Shown: one piece after another, positions 10,090 through 23,000 of the stretch
Position numbering within the stretch: the first letter of the stretch is position 1
Layout: every line of letters begins with the position of its first letter
Assembly (NCBI GenBank): GCA_933228675.1
Contig: OW121740.1
Span: 50,980,174 to 51,044,173 of the forward strand
Length of the DNA: 64,000 nt
Origin: Stomorhina lunata
Lineage: Eukaryota; Arthropoda; Insecta; Diptera; Rhiniidae
Reading direction: 5' to 3'
Program-made: the position numbers and the translations under genes
Notes under the pieces: generated by a model
What the model was told of the DNA's origin: nothing
What the model saw: only the letters and a program-made list of their open reading frames with translations
The model's database searches: none

Positions 10090-12287
10090 CAGGGTTTAAA
10101 TTTACTACGAGTTTTGTATAAAAATTGTTGAATATTTCATAATTTGAAATGAAAACTAAAAAAAATATTTCAATTCAAATAATTTTCGGCAATAAAAAAC
10201 TATAAATATTGAAACTAAATCCATATTTCATAAATTTAAAATTCATTGGAAAAGCTATTTTTTTAGTTTTGCTATAAAAATTGCTAACAAAAAAATATTT
10301 TCTGATAGTAATATTTTTTTGTAGCAAGAATTTTTCATTTCAAAATATTTTAATTAAAAAAATATGAAAACTTAAAATTTATGAAACTAAAAAAATATGA
10401 GAAATTTTGAAATTGAAACTACCAATAGCAGACTAAAAATTTTTTAACTACAAAATATGAGGAATTCAAATATTACAACTTAAAATTTGTTTAAATTATA
10501 ATATTGAAACTTGATTGCAGGCTTTAAATTCTGAAACTTAGAAAATATAAGCATTCAAAATTTTAAAAATCCAAGATTTAAAACAAAAACTTCTTAAAAT
10601 AAAAGAAATAATCAACAAAGTCAAACTAAAGCGCCAATTCTAATTTACGTCATACCTCTATTTCCTAATGAAAACTTGCATTCCGCAGAATATTTGCATT
10701 TTCTTTTATATTGAGTAAAGTCAAAATTGTATCAACACCCACCAGCCAACTTATGCGTCGAATGTCGTGTTTAATTTATATGGTCACACGAATTTCTAAT
10801 CAATATAATATATCAGTTCATGGATGAAAATATTTTTAACTATTGACTTCAAACTTAGATTCGTGTTTTTAACTACTTATAAATAGTTGTACGTGTACCG
10901 GTTTGGTCCAGTTTCCGCGATGAAACGAAAAATGGTCAGTATAGCTTAATAAGATATTTTGCGGAATACAATGCTTCAGTTTTAAAATTTCCTAATTAAA
11001 AATTAGAAACAATTAATGGTCATAAGCTCAAAATAAATGATTGAATACAAAATACAAATTTTGTTATCGACAATCTTCTTTAAAAAAATATTGTTAAATT
11101 TTTATAGACCAATTTAAATTATTGATAATTTTATAAGAAGATTTTTGGTTATCCATAATTCTTTCTATAAATTTTATTGATATCGGTCATTTCTTTAAAA
11201 AATCTGTTTTTTCGTTTTGTCCACATAAGAAAATAAAAGTAAAAATTCATGTTTTTGTGATATCATAGGGTTTTAAAAGACTTTTGCGATTGTGTCTTGT
11301 ATATTAAGTATGTATTGTCAAATATGAGCCAATTCATACAAAATAAGGTATACTGATTTCTGTTACCATATGTAATATTTTTACGCTGAACATTAAAAAA
11401 ATAAAAATAATTTGTGGCTGTAAAGGGCCAAAAACTCTAATTCGGAAAGGCATCCCTATGGGAGGTACCCGAAGTAGTAATACTTGTACAAAAATCCAGC
11501 CAGACATCGTTAAATCGACTCAGCGAGTGATTCTGAATCGATCGGTATAGGTGGTTCTCAGACCGATATTTTTATGCGTTACAAACATCAGCAGAATATA
11601 CCGATTCCACCTATGGTGGTGACCGTTTTGTCGTTATCGTTTATTATCGTTTTAGCTATGTCCATCTTTCTGTTGAAATCAACATTTTTCTTAATTGTAT
11701 TCGCATCTTCAGTAAATAATACAAATATGAAGTATTTTTTTGTCTTAATCTTCCAAATTTCATTTGAGTTTCTTTTTGATGATCAATTTGTAATTTTAGT
11801 TTTTGGTTATTGAAACTTTTTATTCTTCATATTTTTTCAATTCAAGAATTCTTCGTCTGCAATTTTAATTTCAACAATTTAATTTGAAATTTTTAGATTC
11901 AATATTTGAAATTTTTTAGTTTCAATATTTGAATTCTTCATATTTTGTAGTTAACAAATTTTTAGTCTGCTATTGGTAGTTTCAATTTCAAAATTTCTCA
12001 TATTTTTTTAGTTCATAAATTTTAAGTTCAAATATTTTTTTAGAAAAATATTTTGAAATGAAAAATTCTTGCTACCAAAAAATATTACTACCAGAAAATA
12101 TTTATTTTGTATGCTACCAACAATATGAAAATATTCGAAAACCCAAAATATTTTGAAAAAACTAACAAAAATTGCTCTATGAATGAAATATTTTTTGTTT
12201 ATGCTATTTGAAAAATGAAAAATTTTTCATATTTTTCCGTAGCCTAAATTTAATATGAAAAACTATTTTACCAAATATTAAACCCTG
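10090..12287. mobile_element. hAT-type element with ~470-bp inverted arms, TSD gttaaaat
   Basis: Starts CAGGGTTTAA and ends TTAAACCCTG. An exact 8-bp target duplication GTTAAAAT lies at 10082-10089 and 12288-12295. 8-bp duplications with CAGGG ends are the hAT signature. The outer ~470 bp on each side are inverted copies (the 'actaccaatagcagac' block near 10420 pairs with 'gtctgctattggtagt' near 11972). The centre (10600-11800) contains an INE-like fragment and no transposase, so it is a non-autonomous passenger inserted in the left foldback arm. Confidence 0.85.
11396..11640 (+). repeat. INE-like repeat fragment
   Basis: Matches the 28340-28700 part of the INE-like element in pps intron 3: 'tttgtggctgtaaag', 'ggcatccctatgggaggta', 'atcgttaaa', 'accgatatttttatgcgtta' and 'ccacctatggtggtga' occur in order, with an internal deletion. 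It lies inside the hAT element at 10090-12287. Confidence 0.75.
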
Positions 12288-14776
12288 GTTAAAATATATA
12301 AAAATGAATGTATGTATGTCCTTAATAGAATAGTAAACTATGCATTTGATCATGCTATGATCTTTAGTAAAGTTGTTGCTCATGAGCCAAAGAAGGCTCA
12401 TCTTGTTGCACAAGATAATTACATAATCAAATGCATAGATTACGATTCAATTCATTTTGAATAATTTCCATTGGCGTCACTTATCGAAAATGCAACGCAC
12501 CAACTTAAAAACCTCTGTAGGCTCATGCGCAACAACTTTGCTAAAATTTATAGCATGATCAATTGAACAGTTTACGAATTAATTCATCTTAAGTCGTTTT
12601 CAGTCGCGCCACCTGTCGGAAATTCGCCATACCAGCTCAAAAACCCTCTTCGGCTCATGCGCAAAAACTTTACTAAAGATCATAGCATGATCAAATGCAT
12701 AGTTTACTATTCTATTAAGGACATACATACATTCATTTTTATATATTTTAACTATTCAAAATTTCCTACTTGTTGAAAATTTTTTAATTGTTGAAAAATA
12801 ACTTTATTCTCATCAGCATTGAATTTTCATTATATTGAAAAAAATTCTGTCACAAAAAAAATTATTTTCTTTCAAACATTTTTCATATTTTTTAGATTCG
12901 AAAACAAGCTAAATTTTTCGGTTCTTAATTAAAAAAAAATATTTCCTAAAATTGAATTATTTTCAATCAAGATAGAAGCTTATAAAAAATGTGTGATCCT
13001 TGCTGAATTCCCTGTGGACCTGATTGGGGAACTTGTTGCAGTCTCTCTGGGTCATACGGTTGTTTTGATGTTAGTTAATTTTTTTTTTATTTTTTTTTTA
13101 AATGTGTCTTTAAATAATGACTTTCTATTTACAACAAATCTGTTTTGAACCAAAATGCTGTTGATGCTGGTCGGTGCCTTAAGTTTACCTCAAATAGTGC
13201 ACAGAAAAATGTTACATTTGTACGTAATTATATGATATATTTCAATATGCAACAACGCATACCAACATCGGCTCCCAAATCGATATCGATCCTATAGAGG
13301 TCGCTTTGAATTTACAAAAAAACGTAATTTAAAAAAAAAAAAAATTAAAATATTGTAAACCATAGCACAATAAAAACAATTGAACAGTTTACGAATTAAT
13401 TCATCTAAGTCATTTTCATTGGCGCCACAGGTCGGAAATTCGCCATACCAGTTTAAAAACTCTCTTCGGCTCATGCGCAAAAACTTTACTAAAGATCATA
13501 TCATGATCAAATGCACAGTTTACTATTCTATTAAGGACATACATACATTAATTTTTATATATTTTAACTTTCATTTTTTGAAGGTAACATTATGAAAAAT
13601 ATTTTTTTTTCTCATCAGCATTGAATTTTCATTATATTGAAAAAAATTCTGTCACAAAAAAAATTATTTTCTTTCAAACATTTTTCATATTTTTTAGACC
13701 CGACAGCAAGCTAAATTTTTCGGTTTTAAATTAAAAAAAAAATATTTTTTTAAATGTAATAATTTACAATCAAGATAAAAGTAATTGCAGTTTATAAAAA
13801 AATGTGTGATCCTTGCTGAACTCTCTGTGGACCTGGTTGGGGAATAGGTTTTATCTTAAACGTTTTGTTGGTATTGGAAAAATATGTGAATTGTAAATTT
13901 TAGCTTCAACCAAACTTTTAAAGGAAATCTTTTAAGGCGTGCAACCAAGGGAACACATACAAAATCGAAACATTATTTTCTGGACTCAAAAGATTTGTAT
14001 GTGCAAAAATATTTCAGTTTATTCAATTTGTTAATAATTTATATATTTGTTTATAATTTTTTTTTTCTTAATTTCTTTAAATAATTTTGAATTGTTTAAT
14101 TTTAACGAAAGTAGAGTCACCCAGATGTTAGATCGCATAGAAATACTGGGGAGTTAATCCGTATCTTGATGTGAAAGAAAATAGCAGAAATTCACAAAAA
14201 AATATAGATATTTCGATCAGTTTTATACCAAAGCATTTTTTCATGTGTTAAATTTCGAGACGACCGGACCAAACATAGGCATAGATTCCATATACGATCT
14301 ACTGCTGGAAATGTTTGTAGCATGATTTCGTATAGCATAATTTTTTTTTTTTTTTGCTAAATTTCAATTCGATTTGTGACTGTAAGAAGTGAAAACCTTC
14401 ATTCCAGAATCAAATCACATGTTTTTCTCCGGCATATTGTGGTAGATCAGGTTTCGTAAACTGTTCGAAACCACGAAAAAAACTCTTCCGTTGAACAACG
14501 CCAAACAATTTTTCGAAATTATTACGCGTCTGTGGTTAATTGAAAGCAAATTTGCACCCATCTTTCGGAAAATGTTCTTATACGCAATGGATCATTAAAC
14601 AATTGAAACATCTAAAGAAGACTGAAATTCTAAAAATTCCTTTGTTGCAAAAGTTCTTTAGTCGTTTGGGCTTGCGATGTTGAATCAGACAGTGGACAAC
14701 GGACGAAAAGACATATATTCAGATCGGAATTGTTTCAGCTTCCACAGATATTGAAAAAGATTAACGAATCTAAAAC

Positions 14777-16146
14777 CAGAGACCGGATTTTAATACTTTT
14801 AAAACAATATTTTCATGTTTTAATCCATAAAAAAACAATCATTGAAGTTTAAAAAAAAATATTAAAAATCCCTCATGATTTTTATTTGTTCAAAAATTTT
14901 GTTCCTTTTTTCAATCCGATGAAAATAAAATATAAAAAAATCGTTTGGGATATTTATCAGTACAGTTCAAAATTATTTTCAACCCAGTAAAAAATATATG
15001 GATTAATCCATAATCGAGCAACAAAGGAGTAATGACTTGTTCATCCATTAGGAGTAATAAGCGAGCTTTCGAAACTTTTTATTTTGTTTTGTTGTTTATG
15101 CCTCGCTTATTCCTCCAAATGGATCAACAAAGGATGCACCAGTTAGTTTTTTTTTTTCTTTGACATAACAAAAAATATTTTGCTCAAATTAAATTGGAAT
15201 GGATCAAAAAATAAACAAATACAAATTTGTTTACTTCTTTTATTTCGGTAATTGGTGAATTTTTAATTGCATGTTTTAAATAATATTCTTTTCTTTAATT
15301 TTTTTGCAGAAGCACTTAAAGACACGTTTCCAATATAAATAAAAATCAATATTTTCTTATTTTTGAAAAAAATATCCAAATTTGTATTATATATGAATGT
15401 TTCCCTTTATGCTCCTTTAGGAGACAAAAACGATTACTCCCTCTGTCGTCATTTTCAAGACTAAAGGGAGTACTCCATAAGGAGCTTAAAAGGAGTACTC
15501 GTGTCTGCGGACATGCTGTGTTAAAAATCCTATGAGTTTCGGAGTTTTATGGAGTAATCCATTACTCGCAAAGGAGCGTTCCAAGAGTACTCTTTGGATG
15601 ATCCTATTTTTTACTGGGAAAATTCAAATTTGATTTCTGTATTTGTCCGTGTATAAAACATCTTTAGGACGTTTAAATAGCAATAAATTCAATTATTGTA
15701 GCAAATTTTATATTGAAATGGGTTTGGGCAACAAATGGTCGTTGTCTAAGTGCGTTTAAAAGTTATTTTGTTTTTGGAAATAGCGACGCGAATCAAAGAA
15801 ACCACCAATAGTTCCCATTAGAACTATTATCTTTAACTTCGATGTCCTAAAAAATTGCAATAAATTGTAAACATTCATACATTCATTATTGAAAATTTTA
15901 AAATTTCATAAACATTTTATTTTTTCAAAGTCAAAACAGAAGTTCAAAAATTAAACAATCAATAAAATATTTTTCTGTTCGGATATTTATCGTTATAGAT
16001 ATTTAAAATTTTCATCATGAGGGATATTTATATTTCAAATATAAATCCATCTTTTTTTATTTTTCGATCGAAATGAAAATAAATTTTCATCGGCAATGAT
16101 ATTTATACTTGATGGATTTAAAAAATAAAACGATCTCCGGTCTCTG
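14777..16146. mobile_element. hAT-type non-autonomous element, copy 1, TSD tctaaaac
   Basis: Ends are CAGAGACCGG and CCGGTCTCTG, with an exact 8-bp duplication TCTAAAAC at 14769-14776 and 16147-16154. The same family with its own 8-bp duplication is at 43837-45062. The core is ~735 bp once the nested insert at 14983-15618 is removed. No open frame for a transposase, so it must rely on an autonomous relative elsewhere. Confidence 0.9.
14983..15618. mobile_element. Nested inverted-repeat element (CCCAGTAAAAAATA ends)
   Basis: Begins CCCAGTAAAAAATA and ends TATTTTTTACTGGG. The related hAT copy at 43837 lacks it and is continuous across the site (compare ~44040), so it is an insertion inside hAT copy 1. 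The interior repeats variants of 'aaggagtaat' and 'ggagtactc' many times. No coding capacity; a clear target duplication was not found. Confidence 0.65.
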
Positions 16147-16192
16147 TCTAAAACATAATAAATCCCGATTTTTTCTATTGAAATTAGTAACT

Positions 16193-17047
16193 CTATCTTT
16201 GTTTAAAAAATAATTCGATTTTATTAATTGTTCAAAATTTGAACTTCAAATATTAAACAAACATAAAAAGTGGTTTCATTCCGGAATATTTTTTTGTTTT
16301 CTGAATATTATTGGTAATATCGCAGAAGTGACAGTCCTTGTTCGAAATTCTAAGATTTCCGACTGGTTCCGGTACGAAGAGCCAACTGCCGTGGGAACGA
16401 AGCAAAATACGTAATTCATTTCACTTTCAAACAGAATTGAGTTCTGTTATATGGCTGAATTTAAAGTTCTCTCGCATAGGATACAGTAACTCTTTAAAAC
16501 ATAGAATTTACACATTTAGATGAGTTCATGAGTTGTATTTTACAATTTTATTTTTGAAAAAGTGAAACAGAAGAAAACCAAAAGAAAAAAAAAATAGAAA
16601 AATAATTTTAAAATTCTTATTAACATGAAAAATATACAACAATGTAAGTAGTAAGTTTGTAAAAGAAAAGCAATAAAAACAAAAGGTTTCCATAAATTCA
16701 TTAAATCCTAAATTCATATTAATACATATATTAATTAGACATAGTTAAATAACAAAATATCCGATTCGAATAAACTATAGATTACTTAAGCCTATGGCTT
16801 ACAGACAGTAAATGTTTTTTATTCTTTTTTTTTTTTTTTTTTTTTTTTTTTGTAATAAACCTCTGAATAAATTTTAAAAATATTCAAACAGTAAAAGTAA
16901 TATTAAAATGTTTTTGAGTGTTCAGTAGTTTTCTACAACTATTTAATTGCTACAAAATCCAACCTATAAACTTAATATGGAAAATGAGTGCAAAATAAAA
17001 AATCGTGAATTGTTTGTTTAAAAATAAAATAACAGGCTTCGGTGAAT
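16193..17047. other. Pps 3' flank / 3' UTR region
   Basis: AT-rich sequence downstream of the pps stop. A minus-strand AATAAA is at 16818-16823, ~225 bp past the stop, next to a T-run of about 28. 16262-16420 resembles, inverted, 30250-30345 in pps intron 2 (shared 'tatcgcagaagtg' and 'gaaattctaagatttcc'-type blocks), so part of it is an unnamed dispersed repeat. Confidence 0.5.
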
Positions 17048-20000
17048 CTAAACACCAGGCGGTGGAGGCTCTTCATTGCGTGCTTGTTTACTATTCGGAG
17101 TAATAACAATGTCGTCTGGTACCATACTAAGAAGCTCTGCTTCACTTAGCTTTGCCAAAAGGCTGGTTGAACTTGTGTTTGATTCTGTGGCTTTATCTGT
17201 AAAAAGAAATAGAATATTTTATGGGTTTTGAATTAAAATTTTGTATTGCCTTTCTTATGTGATTTTGTTCAAAAGTTACAAAATGTTCTAAATATGTGAC
17301 AGCGTATAGAGAAAGGGACCTAAGGGTATTTTGCGCTCATAGAGAAAGGGACCTAAGGGTAAAAAATAATATTTAAATCTTGAAAATGGCTCTCCTGAAC
17401 AAAACCGTTTTTACCCTTAGGTTCCTTTCTCTATGCGCACAAAATACCCTCAGGTCCCTATCTCTATGCGCTGTCACATAAATATGTTCCAAAAAAATAA
17501 ATTACTTTAAGGTGGGAGGCCAATACACGCGGCATGCGGTTACGCGCAGTAGTAGTATTACCAGTGCAAAAAATGTGGCTTTGTTTACAAAAATATTTAT
17601 ATAAAAAAATATTTGAGTAGGATATAAATAAATTTGGCAATATTGAAAAAATGCGCCGCGCGGAAAAGCAGAACTTTGTCCCACTTTTTTTCATATGTGT
17701 TTGTTATTTGTATGCGCTATTCATTGGTGGAGTAGAATGAAAGCCAGTAGGAGGCTCACAACCCTTCGAGGTTTTGCTGACCTTTGCAAGACTGTCCTTT
17801 AGCGCATCAGTAGCAGATAACGCGTGCTCCATCCCGCGAGTGTTCGCTGTTTTTCTTCGAAATCCTTTTGGATGATGAGGATTACCTAGTTGGAGGAAAG
17901 CTTAGTAAATACCTAAGATGTCCTTGATCACAACGTCCTGTCGAGTTAACAATTGTCCTTTTAAAGAGGAGGGGAAGTCCAGATTCTGATTCCCTTGACC
18001 CGTTTTCACTAAAGAAGCCTAAGATCTAGGGAAGATTTCCCCTTTGTCCGTGAGTTGATATCGCCGTCATCACAGATTCGACACGAACTGTGTGGACCCA
18101 GTGAAGTTCACTTTCAGTGAGGAAGGGACTTCCAGGATTCGGATTCTTTTGACCCTCATTCACTAAAGAAGCCAGAGATCTGGGGGATATTTCGACTGTG
18201 TCCGTGAGTTGAGATCGCCGTAATGACACATTCGCCATAAACTGTGTGGCCCCAGTAAAGTTCAAAGAGTCAGCTTTACCCTCCTCTAATCATGCATTTC
18301 CTCCAAATCTGTTAGTAAGTCTTGTTCCAGTTGGAGTATGTCCAAATTAATGTCCAGTTAGTCTAATATGGTTGTGCAGTATGGTGGGAAGTTGCTCATT
18401 CTTGGCTTCTCTCAACAAGGTACAACGTTGTGCTAGTACTAGTATAACCGGTGCCCTTAAAAGCACACCTCAAGCAGCCCTAGACATCATGTTGTCACTG
18501 TACCCTCTTGATATTTTCATAAAGGAAGTGGCAACCAGAAGTCTAGTAAGGCTGTATGAGTCGGGTATATATAGATATAGGCATGCGGGACGAGTGCAGT
18601 GTCTTCCAGGCAGAGATTTTTGCCATTTGGAAGGCTACAGAGCTCACACAGGGTTTAATAGCTGAAAATAATAAGCTAAAAAAAATATACGCCGATAGCC
18701 AGGCTGCGCTCAAGGACATAGTATCACCTCCAAACTAGTTAAAAAATGTAGGATAACTCTTTTTAACCTAATATCAGCTATAGGATTAGATTGTGCTGGG
18801 TTCCGAGTCATTGCGACATCGCTGGCAACGAAGTTGCGGACGAAGACGCTAGACAAGGCTCGAGCCAAGACTTGAGTCAAAGAGTGACAGATATTGCTCC
18901 ACCTATCTGTCACTTCTATCTGGGCATTAAGTCTTGGATCAGCAAGGAAATTACAAAGACATGGGGAAACATGGTTACGTGTAGGACATCAAGAGCTCTA
19001 TGGCCTAAAGCGGACATTAGTGGAACCAAAATTTTACTAGGTCTGAATAGTTTAAGCTGAAGAATATGTGTAGGGTTCTTAACGGGACATTGTGCCTTAA
19101 ATTTGAGGTTAAACAGGTGGAATGATAACATTCCGGACCTCTGCAGATTATGTCTAGATGAGGATTCGTTCGAATCGGTAGAACACATTCTCAGCTCCAA
19201 AATCAAAGCCTCTGACATCTAGGCAGCTGAACTTTAGGATTTACACCAGTGCAATTTGCTTGATGTTGTAGGGTTCACCACTGGTCTCAGTTGGCTTAAA
19301 AAGGGTTGTCTTCGTCGTCCTCTATACTCTTCTTTTCTCTTCCTATATCTTCAATCTCCTATTTTCTTTTCTTTAGTAAATGATTACAATGGACCCCTGA
19401 TGTATAGGGTTCTTAACAGGATATTGTGCCTTAAAGATAATTAAGTACCGTCCGGTTTAATTTTGTTTTGGTTTTTATAAAATTTTTCATTAAAATACCA
19501 TTAGCGTAGGGTAAAGAACACTTGCCTTAGTCTAACCCCTGTAGCACTATAAGATATTTGCTAAGGCGTCGTGGAATCGAACTTCGTTAACACACAGTCA
19601 GACGATTACCATAACATAACACTGGGACTTAGTACTAAATCTTCGATCCGCGGTAGGTTCCTATGTTTATATGAAAACTGCCACCACGGACGCTTCCTCT
19701 AAGAAAAATAGGTTCCATAGTTAAAAAAATCATAAAAGGATAACCCTTTTTAGATTAGAAGCTCAAAAACTAATAACAAGTATTTTATATTTTGAATGTA
19801 GATCGCTCGACGTACAGCTTTGGTTAAAGGATAGCCCCTGTTGGACCCCTTTTTCTCTCATTTTCATAGCTAATTTAACGCAAAAAAATGTTGATTTGGT
19901 TTTAGGGATACATTAAAAATTAAAAAAAAAAACTTCTAAGTTGATATACAAATCAAAATTTTAACTTTCTAACTTCAGCCGTTTGGGCTCGGTAATTATA

Positions 20001-23000
20001 AAGTCAATCACTAGACCAAAGACCAAATGTAAAAAATTATTTTCTTACTTTTTCCATCAAATGCAGTTCCGCTACTATCTGAAGGATTGTAATCCTGATC
20101 AGCAGATGTAGACGATGAATTTCTTATAAGCGAACCAATTAATGGTGGTGGTGGGGGTATCACTGATGGATCTTTTCCGCTTGTTTTAATACTAGCCAGA
20201 ATTTGGGATAAATTTGAAGGTATTGATATATTAGCCAATACATTTGAAGTTGAAGATGAAGATGCTGAACCAAAAGCCTTTGAAGTAAAAAAAAAAAATA
20301 ATGTTTTAAAAAGTTTCAATATTAGGGCCATCAATTTATTTTAACTCATACCGTTGGTTCCCCAGTCAAAAGACCAGCAATTTCCATTTCTTGTGCAGCA
20401 ATCTGCCTATTGATTTCTTCCATTTTGCGTTTTAATTCATCCTCAGCAGCCTGCATATTCTGATCCATGTTGCTGGACATTTTTACAGGTAATAAGGGCA
20501 AGTCATCATCTGAACTTCCGCCGGGTGAATATGGTTCATCGGCATCGTTATTGCTGGATTTTGTTGGGGGAGCTTTTAGGCCTGTGGAAATAGCAGTTAT
20601 TTAAATCCATTAGTGCCTAGTGTTATAACTTTAAAACTATGTATTTACCTTTTTGTGTTTTTGCTGTAATAGGAGCCTTGATTATAGCATCAATATCAAT
20701 TTCATTTACTTTCGACTGATGGCGTTTTTTCGGTTTTGGACTACCAGGCGGAGTAAATGTATCGACATCATGAGTACGGCTAGAAAGCTACAAGATAAAT
20801 AATTGAATATATTTTATTTATTATAAAATTTTGTGGTTATATTAACTTACTTTGCTCAAAGCCAAAGAAGTACTGGGCCTTTCGAGAGCAGATTGAGATG
20901 AAACAGGATTAACACGTTTGCTTATAACCACCCGTATTATAATGCCAATTAAAACATCTGGTCTGTAGGGATCATCATAAAAATCAACGGGTTCACTTGT
21001 TTGCAATAGGCTGGGTACTGTTTTTCCCGCTCCTAAAGGACATATATAGAAGTCTTTGATTTGCGACGATGTACTTTTAATGACACCTAAACGATTACGA
21101 TTATCCAAATACTCATAGAGTATTTTATAAGCAAGAGTTTCTGTTTCATTAGCCGGTATCAAACGTATAACAACTATTTCTTTATTGGGGCTTTTCTTAA
21201 TTTTCGAAATATAATCCCATACAGTTTCGGGACCAATACGTCCTACTACATCCAGTTCTTTGGGCAAAAGTTTTGCCAAACCGCTCGAATTGCCTGTAAT
21301 GGGTTGAAGAGTAAGCAGGAATGATGTAACATCGACCATGTTGATGTTACCGGTCCATAATGATATGATAGTGTATTGGAGATCACTGGAATAAGATGAT
21401 GAGGGACTTGAGCAAGCGATAAAGCGTGAGTAGGGATCATGGGGTGGTGTTGGTATTGATACCGTGCTACTTGGTTCTTGATCGCTTTCCATTGAACTTA
21501 AGTCAGCCGGTATATCAATTACAATTGCCGAATCTGCACTGCTAGTAGTTGAGACAGTAGATGTAGCATGCTGTAAAGGTTGTGGTGTAATAACTGTTTT
21601 TCGATTGCTCTCCAATTCTTTTTCTTTGTCCTTTTCTGAAACTAGATTTGCAGCTTCTTCTACAGTTTTTGTAGATTCCAGTATTTGATCAATTAAATTA
21701 TAAGTATCCAAAGGATTTATGGAAGCCTTTGGAGGTTCTTGGTGTTTCTTAGCTGTTTGTTTTGTCTGGATATTTGTAGATTTTTTGATTTCTGTAACAG
21801 AAGAAGAGGATGATGCCGACTTTTTCTCACTTATATCACTATGCTGTTCACGATCTTTTGTACGCTCCTTATCTGTTCTATTGCGCTCTTCGCGTTCTCG
21901 TTTTTCTTCTCTGTGGCTACTCTTGTGGCGTTTTTCGCCTCGGTCTCGACTACGACTACGTGAATGGCTGCGACTTCGTTTGCGTGAACGAGATTTATCA
22001 TGATGTCGATCTTTGCTTTTATGTCGCTTATCACGTTCCCGATCACGACCTCTACTTCTCTCTTTATCTTTGTCCTTATCTTTATCCCTTTCCTTTTCTT
22101 TTTCCCTATCTTTCTTCTTTGCTTCCTCCTGCAAGGAATGTAATGTTTCCGAAAGTAAAAGTGATGAATGCGTTAACAATGTGGAATCAGCATCTGACCA
22201 ATGTGTTTGCATATCTTTGCGGATTGATGTAGAAGCTTCATTAATATCTGGAAGTTCTGATTTATTCAATGCTGACACAACATCTTCAACAGGTATTGTA
22301 ATATCCACGTTAGCATAATCGGATGATTTGCCTTCAATTACCTCTTCACCCTTATGGGTCTTAAGAACATAATTCTTTGCGCATGATAATAAATCAAGCT
22401 CAGACTTTTTGATCATTTCCAATTGATGTTTATTTTCTTGTTCTCGCCACTGGGCCAATTCTTGACTGGCCATTTCATCAGCCGTCATACGTACCAGCTG
22501 TTTCGGCTCAATTAACTTACCACAAATTTTAGCAAATAGAGTATGATTTTTACGATCCTTAATATTAAAAACCAAGGAGCGATATTTAGCTTTATATTTT
22601 GTTCCAGCGTCCCGATTAAAGTAATGATACATTTCAAGCTCTGTTAATTTGGCAAATTCTTCCACTTCCTCTTCAGTTAATTTGAGCATATTTTTAGTTG
22701 GAGAAGATTCATCTTTTGCATCTGTTTCTGTTGAGTTATTTTCCTCTTTTATACGCAATAAAAGTTGCTCTTTAAGAGTTCTTCGAACAACACCTCGTAT
22801 AGGTTCAGCATCATTACTAGAGCTCTTGGAACTACTTTCAGTACTTGTCTGGCGTTTCATAGCAGGTGTTTTTTCTTTTGATACGCTTTTTGAGTCCTCT
22901 GGTGTTTTTGGTACCTTGTCAGGTTTAAGACTGACATTTTGAGGATATTTTTGTAATTGTTTAGGTGTACTTGGCCGAGGACTTGTAGAACTGGAGGATG

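Larger units (their letters stand above)
8757..16192. repeat. Giant foldback (palindromic) element with nested hAT insertions
   Basis: The two halves are reverse complements. Left arm: 8757-10089, resuming after an insertion at 12288-12388. Centre: near 12390, where 'gctcatgagcc' meets 'ggctcat'. Right arm: 12396-14776, resuming after a second insertion at 16155-16192. Landmarks pairing across the centre: 'ttactgatatcaat' (8758) with 'attgaaattagtaa' (16178); 'caagcccaaacgact' (~9005) with 'agtcgtttgggcttg' (~14660); 'cccagtatttctatgcg' (~9098) with 'cgcatagaaatactggg' (~14130); 'tgaggtaaacttaggcacc' (~9660) with its inverse (~13170). The right arm is longer because part of it is present twice (12720-13320 and 13480-14060). 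No transposase is visible, so it is non-autonomous or decayed. Confidence 0.8.

Noticed and set aside
16826..16853. Long T run as Pol III terminator
   Set aside because: No associated Pol III gene; more likely a simple repeat in the pps 3' flank.
18372..19060. Possible host gene with RNase H
   Set aside because: Frameshifted RT/RNase H of a LINE relic inside a pps intron.
21719..22318. Plus-strand open frames rich in Arg/Ser/Leu/Phe
   Set aside because: Antisense shadows of the RS/KD-rich region of pps exon 9.
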